From: Dryas octopetala
Lineage: Eukaryota; Streptophyta; Magnoliopsida; Rosales; Rosaceae
Assembly (NCBI GenBank): GCA_963921425.1
Contig: OY992834.1
Span: 16,928,164-16,992,163 of the forward strand
Reading direction: 5' to 3'
Length of the DNA: 64,000 nt
Shown here: piece by piece, positions 10,968 through 23,000 of the stretch
Numbering within the stretch: position 1 is the stretch's first letter
Layout: the number at the start of each line of letters is the position of its first letter
Translations under genes and position numbers: made by a program
Notes under the pieces: generated by a model
Told to the model about the DNA's origin: nothing
What the model saw: the letters and a program-made list of their open reading frames with translations, nothing else
Database searches by the model: none

Positions 10968-12303
10968 ATAAATTCATAAAAAATTGTAAGTTTTACTCAT
11001 AAATTTATATAAAAGATTTATTTATTTTTAAGCCACAAAGAATGACTTAAAATTTAACTTTTTTCTTGACGTCGTATGTAGGGGTGGGCATTAATACCGA
11101 AAATACCGAAACCGTCTCGTTCCGTCCCGAAATTTTGTTCCTTCATCCCGTCCCAATCTCATCCCGTCCCGTTCTTAAATGGGACGGGAACGGTTCTGAT
11201 GTTTGAAAACCATCTCGTCCCGTACCGTCCCGAATTAATTATATTTTATTTATTATTATTATTTTTTTATTTTTTTCTCTTTCCAACCATTTAATTATTA
11301 TTTAAAATTTTAAAACTCTCTCTCTCTCCCCAACCCAACCCGTGACTTTTTCTTTCCTCTCTCTTCCTTTTTCTTTCCTTCTCTCTTTCCTTTTTCTTTT
11401 TTCTACCTTCCTTCTCCTTTCCTTCTCTCTCCAGCCCGTGCCTTCACTTCTCTATTCCTTCTTCTTCTTTCTTCTTCTTTCTCCCTTCCTTCTCTCTCCA
11501 GCCCGTGCCTTCACTTTCTTTTCTTCTCTTCATTTCTCTTCCTTCTCACTTCCTCCATCTCTCTCTCGCGACCAGCACCTGTCCAGCCACCCCAGCCACC
11601 TAGCCACCTTAAACTCGAGCCACCCAACCACTTCCAGCCCATGCGCGACCCAGCCCAGTCACCCACCTCGCCGTCCGGCCACTTTCCCAGCCACCCAGCC
11701 ACCTATTTTTCTTCTTTTCTTCTTTTTGTCTGGGATCGGGTTGGTACCGAACCCGTATCGAATTGGTTTGGTCCGAGACGAGACGGTACCAGAGCTCCAA
11801 AACGCCCACCCCCGTCCCGTACCGATCCCGAATCCAAAGCATGAGATGGGAACGGGATGAGGTTAGTCTCGTCCCCCCCCCCCCGTCCCGTGCCCACCCC
11901 TAGTCGTATGTAATCATCACATAATTACACTTTATTTTGTTATGATGCAGTATGTAGAGAGTTACATTTTATTTTGTTATTATGCAATATGTAAAGAGTT
12001 ACACTTTATAATTTTATAAAACTTTGTTGAATGATGTAGTATAATTTTAAGGTTTAAGCATTTAGAGTTTAGGTTTTATGACTTCATATTTAGGAGTTTA
12101 GGGCTTTAGTCCTAAATTCTAAAGACTATACAATAAACAGTAAACTATCAAAAAAAATTTTAAAAAAATTAAACTAAAACTTGGGTATGCTTGAGTTTTA
12201 ATAGTATTGAATGCTCCATACTTGATTTTTTTTTTTAAATTGTGGCTTAAAAATAAATAAATTCAAAGTTTTAATTTATAACTAAAAAAAATTGTATGTT
12301 ATG
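10968..12303. mobile_element. AT-rich inverted-repeat element split by a nested hAT
   Basis: Imperfect inverted arms occur at about 10968-11040 and 12230-12303 (TTATTTATTTTTAAGCCACA in one, its complement in the other). Removing the nested hAT at 11079-11902 leaves an element of about 510 bp. A related truncated copy lies at 8484-8720. No coding capacity is seen. The superfamily is undetermined because no clear target duplication was found. Confidence 0.5.
11079..11902. mobile_element. Nonautonomous hAT element with perfect 8-bp target duplication
   Basis: The termini are TAGGGGTGGGCA on the left and its exact complement TGCCCACCCCTA on the right. The flanks are an identical 8-mer, GTCGTATG, at 11071-11078 and 11903-11910. 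The 8-bp duplication and terminal motif are typical of hAT elements. Both subterminal regions are packed with CCCGTCCCG-type motifs in both orientations, a pattern expected of transposase binding sites. The middle is CT-rich with poly-proline and serine pseudo-frames. No transposase frame is present, so mobility would depend on another hAT. Confidence 0.92.
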
Positions 12304-12794
12304 CCTTATTGATAAATAACTCTTTATTTTTTTGAAAAAATAATTTACCAAATAATTAGAAACCGAACAGTCATTGAGTATCTTCCAAGCTTAGCAACTA
12401 CAATTGGACGGCTATCGAGACGGAGCACGGCCACCTGTCAACTGAAACTCGACAATGAACACCATCACGTCGCCCATGTTTGACGGCCATTGAAATACTA
12501 ACTGTACCTTTCAGCAAACCCATTCGAAATTTTGCAAATCTTCAAAATATGATCAAATCTTCAGCATATATCAAGAGTAGTTTGAAGTTCAAGAACCTGA
12601 GCTTTAGAAAAAGGTATTGAGGCGGCTACATCCTAAATTCGGTGGTATGTAGTTACTGAGTTTTGCCTAGAGAACGAGATGAGGAGAGGTAGGGAGGGGA
12701 GATGAGAGGAAGATGAAGGGAAAAATCAAGAGAATAAAACTATCCAATTTTTATTTCCATTAAAGACTCTCAACTCTTTTTAGAAATTGTTAGA

Positions 12795-12917
12795 ATTGCA
12801 AACCTCAAGTAGTACTCGAGTTCTTCTTGAGAAGTGTTCTACCTCTCTCAAGTAATGCTCGAGGGATGTTCGAACACTTTTAAAGGAGAACTTGAGCACT
12901 ACTAGAAGGGCAAATTT
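12795..12917. repeat. Short imperfect foldback
   Basis: The left arm at about 12795-12839 (CAAGTAGTACTCGAGTTCTT in its middle) pairs with the right arm at about 12872-12917 (AGAACTTGAGCACTACTAG). There are several mismatches and a loop of about 30 nt that itself contains CAAGTAATGCTCGAG. It could be a small MITE or an inverted duplication. No flanking duplication was identified. Confidence 0.6.
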
Positions 12918-12978
12918 TTAAAAATTAAAAAAAAAAAATGCTACCCAGAAAATCACCTTCCCTTCTCCCTTACTTGCT

Positions 12979-13338
12979 AAAGCTCTTCCGTTGCATAATG
13001 GTTTCTTCCATGCTCGAAGGGAGGGCTACTTTAATATTCAAGTAGAGGGTGATTCAAAAACTTTGATAGACAGCACCAATAATGTTTATTTCATTCCTTG
13101 AAATCTTCGTACGGTTATCAGGGGTATCAACCAACTTGCTACTTCGTTTGCTTTCATCTCCTTTCACCATATTTTGAGAGAACCCAACTTTGTTGCATAC
13201 GCAATTGCCAATCATGGCCATTCTAACTCTTTGGATACGCTTAGCAAAGTGTGGATTCATGATGTTCCTGGATATGCGCTACATGCCCTCAGTTTTGACC
13301 AACTTGGTCTTGGAAGTGAGCGGGTCTCTGCTCCTTAA
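12979..13338 (+). pseudogene. Plant RNase H-like (RVT_3) relic of a non-LTR element
   Basis: The plus strand reads FNIQVEGDSKTLID, then LRTVIRGINQLA, then SFHHILREPNFVAYAIANHG, the usual progression of the RNase H-like domain attached to plant LINE-type reverse transcriptases. Visible are the VEGDS acidic motif, the REPN.VA..IA helix and the final asparagine/histidine region. An in-frame TGA interrupts it near 13099, and the reverse transcriptase itself is absent, so this is a dead fragment. It lies downstream of the TASH3 stop codon. Confidence 0.75.
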
Positions 13339-13339
13339 A

Positions 13340-14071
13340 TGTATTTTCTAGCCAAAAAAAAAATAAAACCCCAAACTGGCTAATAATAGCAGCAAGAAAA
13401 GCAACTTGGTACCATGCCAAATTTTGAGTTTTATTCTGCATTCACATTCTAAACATTTTTAGCTTTACTAATTAGCACCTAAATGTATTTAAGCCAGCAA
13501 CAAGATCATAATCCTTTAAAAAGAACACTAGAATAATGATCGACTAATAAAGTAATTAAGATCAACTTTTGGCATAGTAAATCAAGTAATGATTGAACAT
13601 AACTTCGACAAGAATCCCACGGCATAGATAAAACTGAAGTACCATGCCAAAGGGTAAAGAATACAATACATGCTGCTATTCTTTTGGACCCAGGGCCAAA
13701 TCACTAGTCTCTTGTTTTATTCATATACAAGACCAAATAAGTAACCAAAACAAACAAAAAAATTCAAACTGGCTACATTGCTTTTAGTTACAACATCAAT
13801 ACCACACTGAACATACAACAATACAATCAATAATTATAAACCAATGGCCAACACAACGGCTGATCTCCACCGGATGCCGACTGCTCAAAAAATGTGGATG
13901 TACTTCGAGAATCAAGAATGTGGCACCGAAGTAGAGATTGGAACTTCTAAGTAGCATAAGCAAGCCTATACGAGAACTTAGCCTAAATACAAGAGCAGCT
14001 CTGACACTTCATTGCCACATAAGGCAGTGCAATGAAAAATAGAGGATTAAGCTTTCTTGTATAGTCTGCAT
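13340..14071 (-). other. 3' UTR and downstream region of TASH3
   Basis: The sequence after the TASH3 stop codon (14072) on the minus strand. Its first several hundred bases probably form the 3' UTR. No other gene or element is seen; I cannot place the poly-A site. Confidence 0.45.
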
Positions 14072-17000
14072 TCAAGACCGATTAACATAGAGAACTGGGA
14101 CCAGCCCAGCCATTTTGCCATCCCTCCCAGGGCGTTTCTTCTTCACCTGTAAAAGAGTGAGAAATGCCAAACGTTAGCAATTGACATGAATAAAATATGG
14201 TGCCTCACTTGCAAGGAAGGAAGACAATGGACCCATCAAAGAACTAGGAAGCCACAATAAGACTTCCCTTCTTTTTTTCTTTATTTAATCCTTTTCTCCC
14301 TGTATACTTACGTAAAACCAGCCATCCACTTCGTACTCGATTTCAACCTCTTCTCCTGCTGTTAAATTTAACTGCATGGACAGAAAACCATATTAATCAC
14401 CACCATGTTTGCACTGACATTGCTCAACAAGTCTGACTGAGAGAAGACAGCAATAATTTGGACATATCAAAAGGCAAGAAAACCTATCCAGTAATTTTTT
14501 GTATCATTTTTTTTTTTGGGTCAGAAACACCTGAAATGTTAGGAATGAGACACCCTTGGATGATAAAACACAACTCAAAGGCCAGACTGAATCACCAGGA
14601 GTTGACTTACCTCATCATCTCCACCAGCAGTGAAGTCATAAAGTGCCGATCCGTATTGAGGATTTCCAGAAGACATGTGCTCGTCGTCTTGGGACCCAAA
14701 ACTTTGGGATCCACTCCCTGCTAACGGATTCTCAAATGACTCAAATCTTTGTGTGCCAGGTGACGAGTATGGTGGAGGCTCTTCTCTAATCTGGAAAGTG
14801 TTGGAAGATTTAAAACTTTGACAGAATCATAAGATACAAAAATAGATAGATGAGAGGCAATGAGCACTAACTGGAGAACCTAAACCCTCACTGAATGAGG
14901 GACCCCCCATAGATGGATTGCTATATCTGCTTCCTCCAGACCTCTCCTGTTACAAACAATTAATTCATCAAGAAAATAAATACTGTATTCCAGATGATAC
15001 AGAGCATGTTAAGTAAAAATCTATAATCCTCAGTAACAATCAGAGCATCGATCAGGCAATAAAATAAATACGGGCAAAGTAAATGCTTTGATCCTAGCTC
15101 TTATAAGTAACCAATAACAACTGTTAATCGATCCTTTGCAAGACACACTACTTAGAGAATGTGCCAATAAGATAAATTTTAACTCTAAACCCTAACCCTA
15201 TGTTTTAAATGTTTAACCAAAAAAAAATTAAAAAAAATAAATAAATACATATCCATAACACGGCATTTTTAGTTTCTTGGTTTGCCCAGATTTTCACTCA
15301 CTATATTGAAATAATTATACAGCTTCATATATCTCATACAAAGCCCATAATCAAAAGTTCTACACAATTTTGCCCTCATATATAAGGTTCCTGATATGTC
15401 TACATGCAGAGCCACAGAGCGTATCTCGGTCAATTCTTTATTAGCTCCATTTATCATTCCTTCCTATTTGCACCATTCATGGTCCCATGATACTTATTAA
15501 GTTTATCTTCCTCAGAAAATTTAATATTAACACATGCAGACAATTGATAACTCTTGACTTGTTTTTTTTTTTACCTGTATTATACAGAAACAAGAAAATC
15601 CTAGAGGGCTTATTGTTAAAAGTAAAATCATATTGCATGGCCAGTGGCCACTTTCAGAATGTGTGCACTTGTTATTTTTCCTGGTTGTTCTCATTGTTAA
15701 AACCTACGAACAACTAGAAATTGTATTAAAGTTCTAGAGCCTAAAAAAACTATCCCGGTACTTAGAACCTTGGTAAATCCAAAGCAGGTGTCTAATGAAA
15801 AGTAAAATCAGAATAGCAGTTTGATACCAAAATAAGAATAAAAGAAAGGCTTATTCGCGTCAATGCCCCCTGAAAGTAACTTCAATTTTCAATTTGCCCC
15901 CTGAAACTTCATTCCTCCCACTTTGCCCCTCAAACTTTACAAAATACCATATTCCGTTAAGTCTATCTATGAGTCTGTCAAAAAAGCCTACGTGGCGCTT
16001 ATGTGAAGGGGGCAATAAACTGCCACATCAGCTTATTTGACGGAGCTTGTAACAGACTTGACGGAATATGATATTTTGTAAAGTTCGGGGGGTAAAGTGG
16101 GAGGAATGAAGTTTCAAGGGGCAAATTGAAAATCGAAGTTACTTTTAGGGGGCATTGGCATAAATAAGCCTAAAAGAAACAAACTGAACTTGAAAACAAT
16201 TAATGCATCTCATACCGGCCGTGAACTGAAAAGTGAAGGGTAGTTCATTCCACCAAAGTGGGATGATATCGAAGTCTCGACTGATCCCGTTGATTCTGGG
16301 GAAGATGCACCAGAGGACCTCGCATCATCTTCCTGCAATTCAAATGAACATGATTAGTGACCCCCACTTTATACATGAATACTCCAGCTCTATTGCATCC
16401 TTGCCAACTCAAGAATCTTTTTAAAACACTTACTTCCAGCTCTGAAGTCTCTAAAAGAGTCTTTGCCCACAGATCATCATAACTAACTGAAGGCCTAGAG
16501 ATGATGTTTTCCTCATCAACATCAGGAGCATCAGTTCCAGCACCAGCAAGAAATTCATTAACCTAAAAAGAAGAGGAGGTGAAATAATCATCTATTCAAA
16601 GTGGATCAAAATATTCAACTGTAAACCAAGAATGCCATACAAGTTAAATACAAAACTTAAAGACAATAGAATCCAGATTCCAATTTCTATAAGCAAGCTT
16701 ATAATCAATAATTAATAGCTCTAAAAAAATAATCAAAAACCAAAATTCCGTTATCACCATGTTCATTGTGTATCCCTATTGTAGACGTCAATCCACAGTT
16801 CGGAGGCTTAGTTTCATTGTATATACAAGGGAACAAAACATTTTGAGAAATGTTTGTACTAGTGGATACTATAGAGGCAGTGTTCAAACTAAGGTATTCA
16901 CGGTTAGAAATTACCATGCTCCTTGGCTTTCCTTGCTGGCCTAAACACATTTCTAAAAGCAAGGGATTTACAAGTCATGTCAAGAATGCTCTTTTACAAA

Positions 17001-20000
17001 ACGTTTATAAATGACTTGTCCTGCAGGAAGATAAAATGCGCACCTCATTTTCAGGCCATTGAATGAAACTAACAGCCCAAATTTTAAAATGAAATCTAAC
17101 CACTTCTGCACTCAATATGGCTTCCTTTTAACCTGAATGTACTAAACAAGAGTACCAGATCTCAACCCTCACTCTCACTCATTCACTCACTCTCACTGGC
17201 TTGACTATGCTGAAATCGCTCGTTCCAAGTATTCTTCTGCTTTCACTTCACCTTGTACCTGTCTTAGTAAACCTACAATTAGACACAAAACCAACTACCA
17301 AAAAACCAAAAGAATACCCTACAATTAGACAATTAGACCTCAAATTGCCTTATCTTATTCAAGAAACTTTCGTAATTCCAAAGCATAAGGTCACTAGGGT
17401 AGGCTCCAATCATCTTCTGGAAATACCCATCCAAACTCTCACTCACATACCTGAGTCCCAATACCAACTCTTCCATCTCGACCACCACCACGAATTCACA
17501 TTTATTCTCAACACCCCCACCTCTATTCCCTAACTTGTGGCTCAGCAGCGACCAGAGAGAGTGAGGTGTTCCTCTTGTTGAGAGAGAGAGAGAGAGCTGG
17601 TGATCAGGCATGGTACATTCTGGTCAAGGGGAAGCCATATTCTTTTTTATTTGATAAGAAACAAGAATTTTATTAAAGGGAAAGAGAAGTACAGAACATG
17701 ATGGACAAGGGGTCCATCAGGAACACTCCCACCTAAAAATACAAAACCACACTAAACCAAAGCAAACATTCACACGTGGCAATGATCATACTAAAAGGGA
17801 CATCCCTGAAATGCTTACACAAGGATGCCACGGGAAAGCTAGGAATATAAGTCTGTCCCACAGTGAAGCCAACTCTTCTTCCCTATCATCAAAGATTCTT
17901 CTGTTCCTTTCCATATCACAGGTATTGCTTTTGCCATTAACTACCGGACAAGCAAGAATTCAAACTTTTGTAGGCACCCCTGACTTCCAAATTATCTTAT
18001 AAGGACCAAAGGCGGGAATGATCAAATACCTAGCAATGAGAGATAGGCCCCAGATCCCTGAATAACCCAAAGTCTAAGTCTTAAGATGCAAGACATCATC
18101 AGAAAATTCTATATATTGCTTCTCACTTAAATTCCCCTCCTAAACGTTAGGTTCCAAAATACAACATGGGAAGGTGAGAAATAAGCTAAGAAATTACCGC
18201 ATTATGATTGAGGAAAGATCTTTACAGGTTAAGAACAAAGGATTGAAAAGATACCCAGATATCCTCCCAAAAAAAAAAAAATTTAGTCCTATTCCTTGCA
18301 GCAAATTTGGAAAGATTGTAAAAGTAAGAATACCCTGAGAGATGCATTTCCAGTTGTTGTTTAGCATAATATGTGTATATATATATATGTTCCTTATAGA
18401 AACCAGTTGAATATTGGCAACTGAATGACAATCCTTTAGTGAAATTGGCCAACTTGAACACTTTAGGTTGGGTCCAGCTTAGATTTTGCATCTTTAATAT
18501 CTCAGCTATAGTTCCCGCACCATATTATCGTTAATGCAAACTCCAAAAAAGGGCTGAGGTAACTGCTTTCAATGTTTGAAGTATAATAAATATGAAGGAA
18601 CTTATAATAGTATGTTTATACATCTCTCAAATATGAACTATATAAGTTTTGTTAAGGTTTCAAATTCAACATTTGTGTAGAACATAAGAGCCCAAGATGT
18701 AGATAAATGTTTCACACTCAGTCAGGATCCTATGCTTTTAAAAATAATTTCAGGGTGTTCATATTCCTTTCATATCCATAATTCTAAAAAGAAACCAAAA
18801 TTTAAACATTACTAATAAATTAATTAAATTTGTTACCCTGCTCATTGCCGGTGCATTATTTCCCAACAGTCCGTCATCACCAAGGTTTGCTGCCCATGCA
18901 TTTACCAGGTCATCATCAAGCGCATCAGGCTCTGCCAGTGCTGGTTTAGATTCATAAATAAGATCTGAAATTCCAGTAGCAACAGCTGGATCACTTAAAC
19001 CGGCTGATGCACTAATATTGTGCCGCGTGCGATAGATGTCAATAAGTTTTGCACTGTCATAAGATTACAAAAGGGGATGAACAAATATAAAAATAAAAAG
19101 AAATAAAAAAAGCTAAAGCCTATATTAACAAGAAATCATTCACGGAATTTTTAAGTTCAGAATCATCCTACATCTAACCCACTGCAGCTCCCCAATCTAG
19201 TAAAATAACAGAAAACAATGGATCCCGAAAGACTGGAGACAGTGAAGCCCATAAAGATGACCAAAACCTGACTTTAGCCCACGAAATCTCTACTTCATCC
19301 CCACTATAATCCTTGAAGATTCTTCTATCTCTCCAACCAAATCACCAACATTCACTTTAAAGAGGGACAAGAAGGAAGAACAGTGTTCTACTTGCAAACG
19401 CCAACTAAGATTTTCAGTACACACATAAAATAAAATCCTCTAGTTTGCAGTGCATAAAATTTGGTCCCTCAACTACCAAACACAAAAATACCATGAACAT
19501 CCTTAAAATGGATTATACACAATCCAAAATAGCAGATCATTACAGGTGGATCATACTAAAGGGGACAATCCTTAGAATGATCCATCTGCAATGGTCTGCT
19601 ATTTTGGATTGAGAATAATCAATTTTAAGGATGTTCATAGTATTCTTGTGTTTGGTAGTTGAGGGACCAAAAAAGAAAACAGATGATTCTTCTGGACATG
19701 TCCTAAAAGAACTAGACAATTGCATCTCCACATTTCAGAATCATCTGTTTTCCTTTTTCTTTTCTTATTTTGTGATAAGAAAAAAAAATTATGAACTAAA
19801 GTACAAAGTTCATGGACAATATATTTGATAAAAAAAAAACACGTATAACATCTAATCAAACTCAACCTATTAAATCAAGTAGGAAAACAACAGCTACAAG
19901 TTCAAATAAAAACAACTAGACTACTGCAGCTTTCCAATTAGAAAAAAATCTCGAGAAAGAAACATCCCTAAAAAATATTTCAGAATCATCTTTTTACGCA

Positions 20001-23000
20001 CAAAAAACGATAAAAGTACTTATAGTGAATCTGTACCTTATTGGCCCCAAAGGTAGATATTTTGCTCTTGGAACATAACAAAACAGTGAAACAAGATCAA
20101 GCAACCTTTCATGAGTTTCATATAGCTTCTTAAGCTCTTCATCTGTCCATTCCTTATTAGCATTGTCATGGTTGCGTATTTCCCTGATTGCCCACATACC
20201 AAACTAATAAGAATAAATAAAAAAGAATGACACATTTGAGGAAAATTTTGTATTACTTACTTTATCAAATCATCTTGTGCTCTATACATTTCATCAAGAA
20301 CCTCTATCATGGGATTGATTAGAACTCCAAGGCCTGTGCCACTAGCTCCTTGATCTTCCCCATTACTGAGATGCATCTCAGAAAATTGAGACTGCACTCC
20401 GCCCTGTGCTAATGTGTGTAAAAATTCATAGATCTGTAGCCTAAAAGGCTCACCAGACCTTATTGCCATAGTTGTAAGAGCTTGAGCAGCAATAATCCGA
20501 ACCTGGAGAACCCATGGAACCAACAAGGTATAAGAAAATCAAAATTCACAGTAACAAATTAACAATACATGCAATATCCTCTAGTAACAAATTAAAAATA
20601 CATACAATATCTTCTAGTAACAGATTAACCCACGGTAGTTGGAGCATAACAATGCTCTAACTACAATTATCACCGTCCCAATGGTTCAGAAGGCATGCCT
20701 CAACAGATCACTACAACCCTCAACTTGATTGTAAGACCCATACTAGAAAGATAACGGCCAAAACTTGTATTTAATTCACCCTGTTATCATTGTACGAGGT
20801 AAAAACGACCAGTGGCTGAGAATGAGGTGGAAACTAATACCTCCCAGCTGCCACTGAATGCGCACCTCTGAAGCCTAGTCAATGCACTGGCTAGAGTAGG
20901 GTTACGAGAACTGGCAGCAGCAACCATTTTATCTGCATCTAGCATCATCAATGCAGTACCAGGCGGGGTAGCAGACTCCCAAGCATATTCAGAAGCAGCA
21001 TAGTTTGCATTTTCTCCGAGAAACCATACCTAACAGTGCATTTATTCAGCAAAAAATAGAGAAGGAAATTGTTAGGATGTCATATTTGTCTTATTTATAT
21101 GATGGTGGACACACCTTGTCCACACTTCTGTAATTCTTGAGTTTTGTTTATAAAAGCATCTCTCTTTTCAAAAACAAATAAATAGAGAAGGAAATTATAC
21201 ATCCTATTTGATAGGTAAATTAGAAGAGAAGCAAATAGAGCATCTATTGATTTAATAAGATGCTTACTGCTGCTTGTACTAATCTCTGTAATGCCAGAGC
21301 TGACTTTGGATCAGATGCAGATACCATGTCTACCGACGTAAGTCCCAACATTGAGCCAGGTTGTGGTGGTGGTAAATCAAGAACTATGGTAACCGCTTCT
21401 AATGCAGTGTGTTTCCCGTCACGACCAGCTCCAAGAAGACATGTCTGGAATCGGAACAGTCAATGATACCAATCAACCAAAACAATCACTGATACAAATT
21501 GTCAATCATCAAATGGAGATTTTATTTTTTCAAGAGAAAACACGAACTTTGTTAATGACAAACAGAGGGCAAGGAGTCTACTGCAAAAATCCTAAAGCAT
21601 CCGTACAATATGTCTGAAATAGAAATTTTAGATATGCTATAAAACAGCCCAACAAGCATTTAACACAAACAAACAAAGAAACATTAAATACATGGCAGCT
21701 CTCCAATCTAACAAAATATAAGAAAAAGGAATCCCCTTGAAATCTTTAGAGAATCTAGAGACCAAAGCCAAAAGAGCCGACCAAATCCCCTTCTTACCCT
21801 GCCCCTTACTACAGACTGTGTAAATAAAAATGGAAGAAAATACAAAAACGGTGGACAAGACATATGCAACTGAATTTTAAATTGATAAGATCTGCCTGAC
21901 TGGATTGAATGAAAACTTACCTTCCACAATAGTTGTAATACATCAGCATCGATCTTCCCCGGAACTTTAGTTGCAAAGATCCTTGCGATTTCAAGAAGAG
22001 TGACAGCCATATCTGGGGTTGCCTAATGACACAAATTAAGGACTTATTTTTAGACTTAAGACATGGCATGCACAAGAAAGAAATGAAAGAAAACCCTTAT
22101 GTAGGGATTTATTAAGTGAAAACGTTGACAATACAGTTAGCTTAGAAATCCTTGTGCGCCATCTGTTCAAATACCAGAAAGATCAGTTAGATAGGATATG
22201 GTTAAATCACCCCTTCCAAACCCCCTCCAGCCTCTTCAAACTACTAGTGTTCTTTACATCTATACTCGTTATATCTTACACTTGCCGAATAGAACAATAT
22301 AATCATTTTTTGAAGAGAAACATAATTTGATTAATCCAAACAACCAGTACAAGCTGACAAGTTGTCCACTACAACAGAACAAACTAAAATCTTGAAACAA
22401 GATCAATCTGCTTCCTTAAAATGGAACATAACGCTTTTTGCCAAATGGAATATCCTTAAAATGCTTTGTCAAAGATGTCCAGAGAGAAGCCATAAATTTA
22501 ATTCTATCCAAAAGAAGATTTACTTCCTCCACCTTATCTTCAAAAAATCTATATGCCATTCCAACCGAACACCCTTTTTTTTTTTTTTTTAAATCACAGG
22601 GAGCCTTTCTTTTGATTCTTTTGTGTAGTTTTGGAACAGCCTTAGACAGTAATAGCATACGACTTGGTGTTGTTCTCATCTCCTTTGATCTCAACTTCAG
22701 GTTTTTTTCTTGGTTTTTGTGTATAAAAGTTGACATCAAAACAATTTTCCTAACAAAGCTTTATTCCTTTTCAATAAATTTCCAAAGGCTAACTATTTTC
22801 TGAAAAAGATCCTAACATAATTAAGATGTTCCCCCTGCCCACAAAGTGTCTCCTTGTAATCATCTAAACACAACATTTAGTCATGCATAACCAAAACAAA
22901 TTACAATTAAAAAAAAGGTTGTACTCTTTAATACACAAACTACCATGATAAGCAGCAGGAAACAAGTTGGTGATGTTAGTAAGAATTGTTAATGGAAAAA

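Noticed and set aside
11342..11860. Phe/Leu/Ser/Pro-rich frame of 172 residues
   Set aside because: It lies wholly inside the nonautonomous hAT and reflects CT-rich sequence; no family signature.
20183..20203. Alternative TASH3 exon 20 acceptor at 20203 (TTATTAG)
   Set aside because: It shifts the frame after the exon 19 donor. The acceptor ending at 20184 (CAATCAG) gives LIKEIRNHDN, which keeps frame and fits the family.
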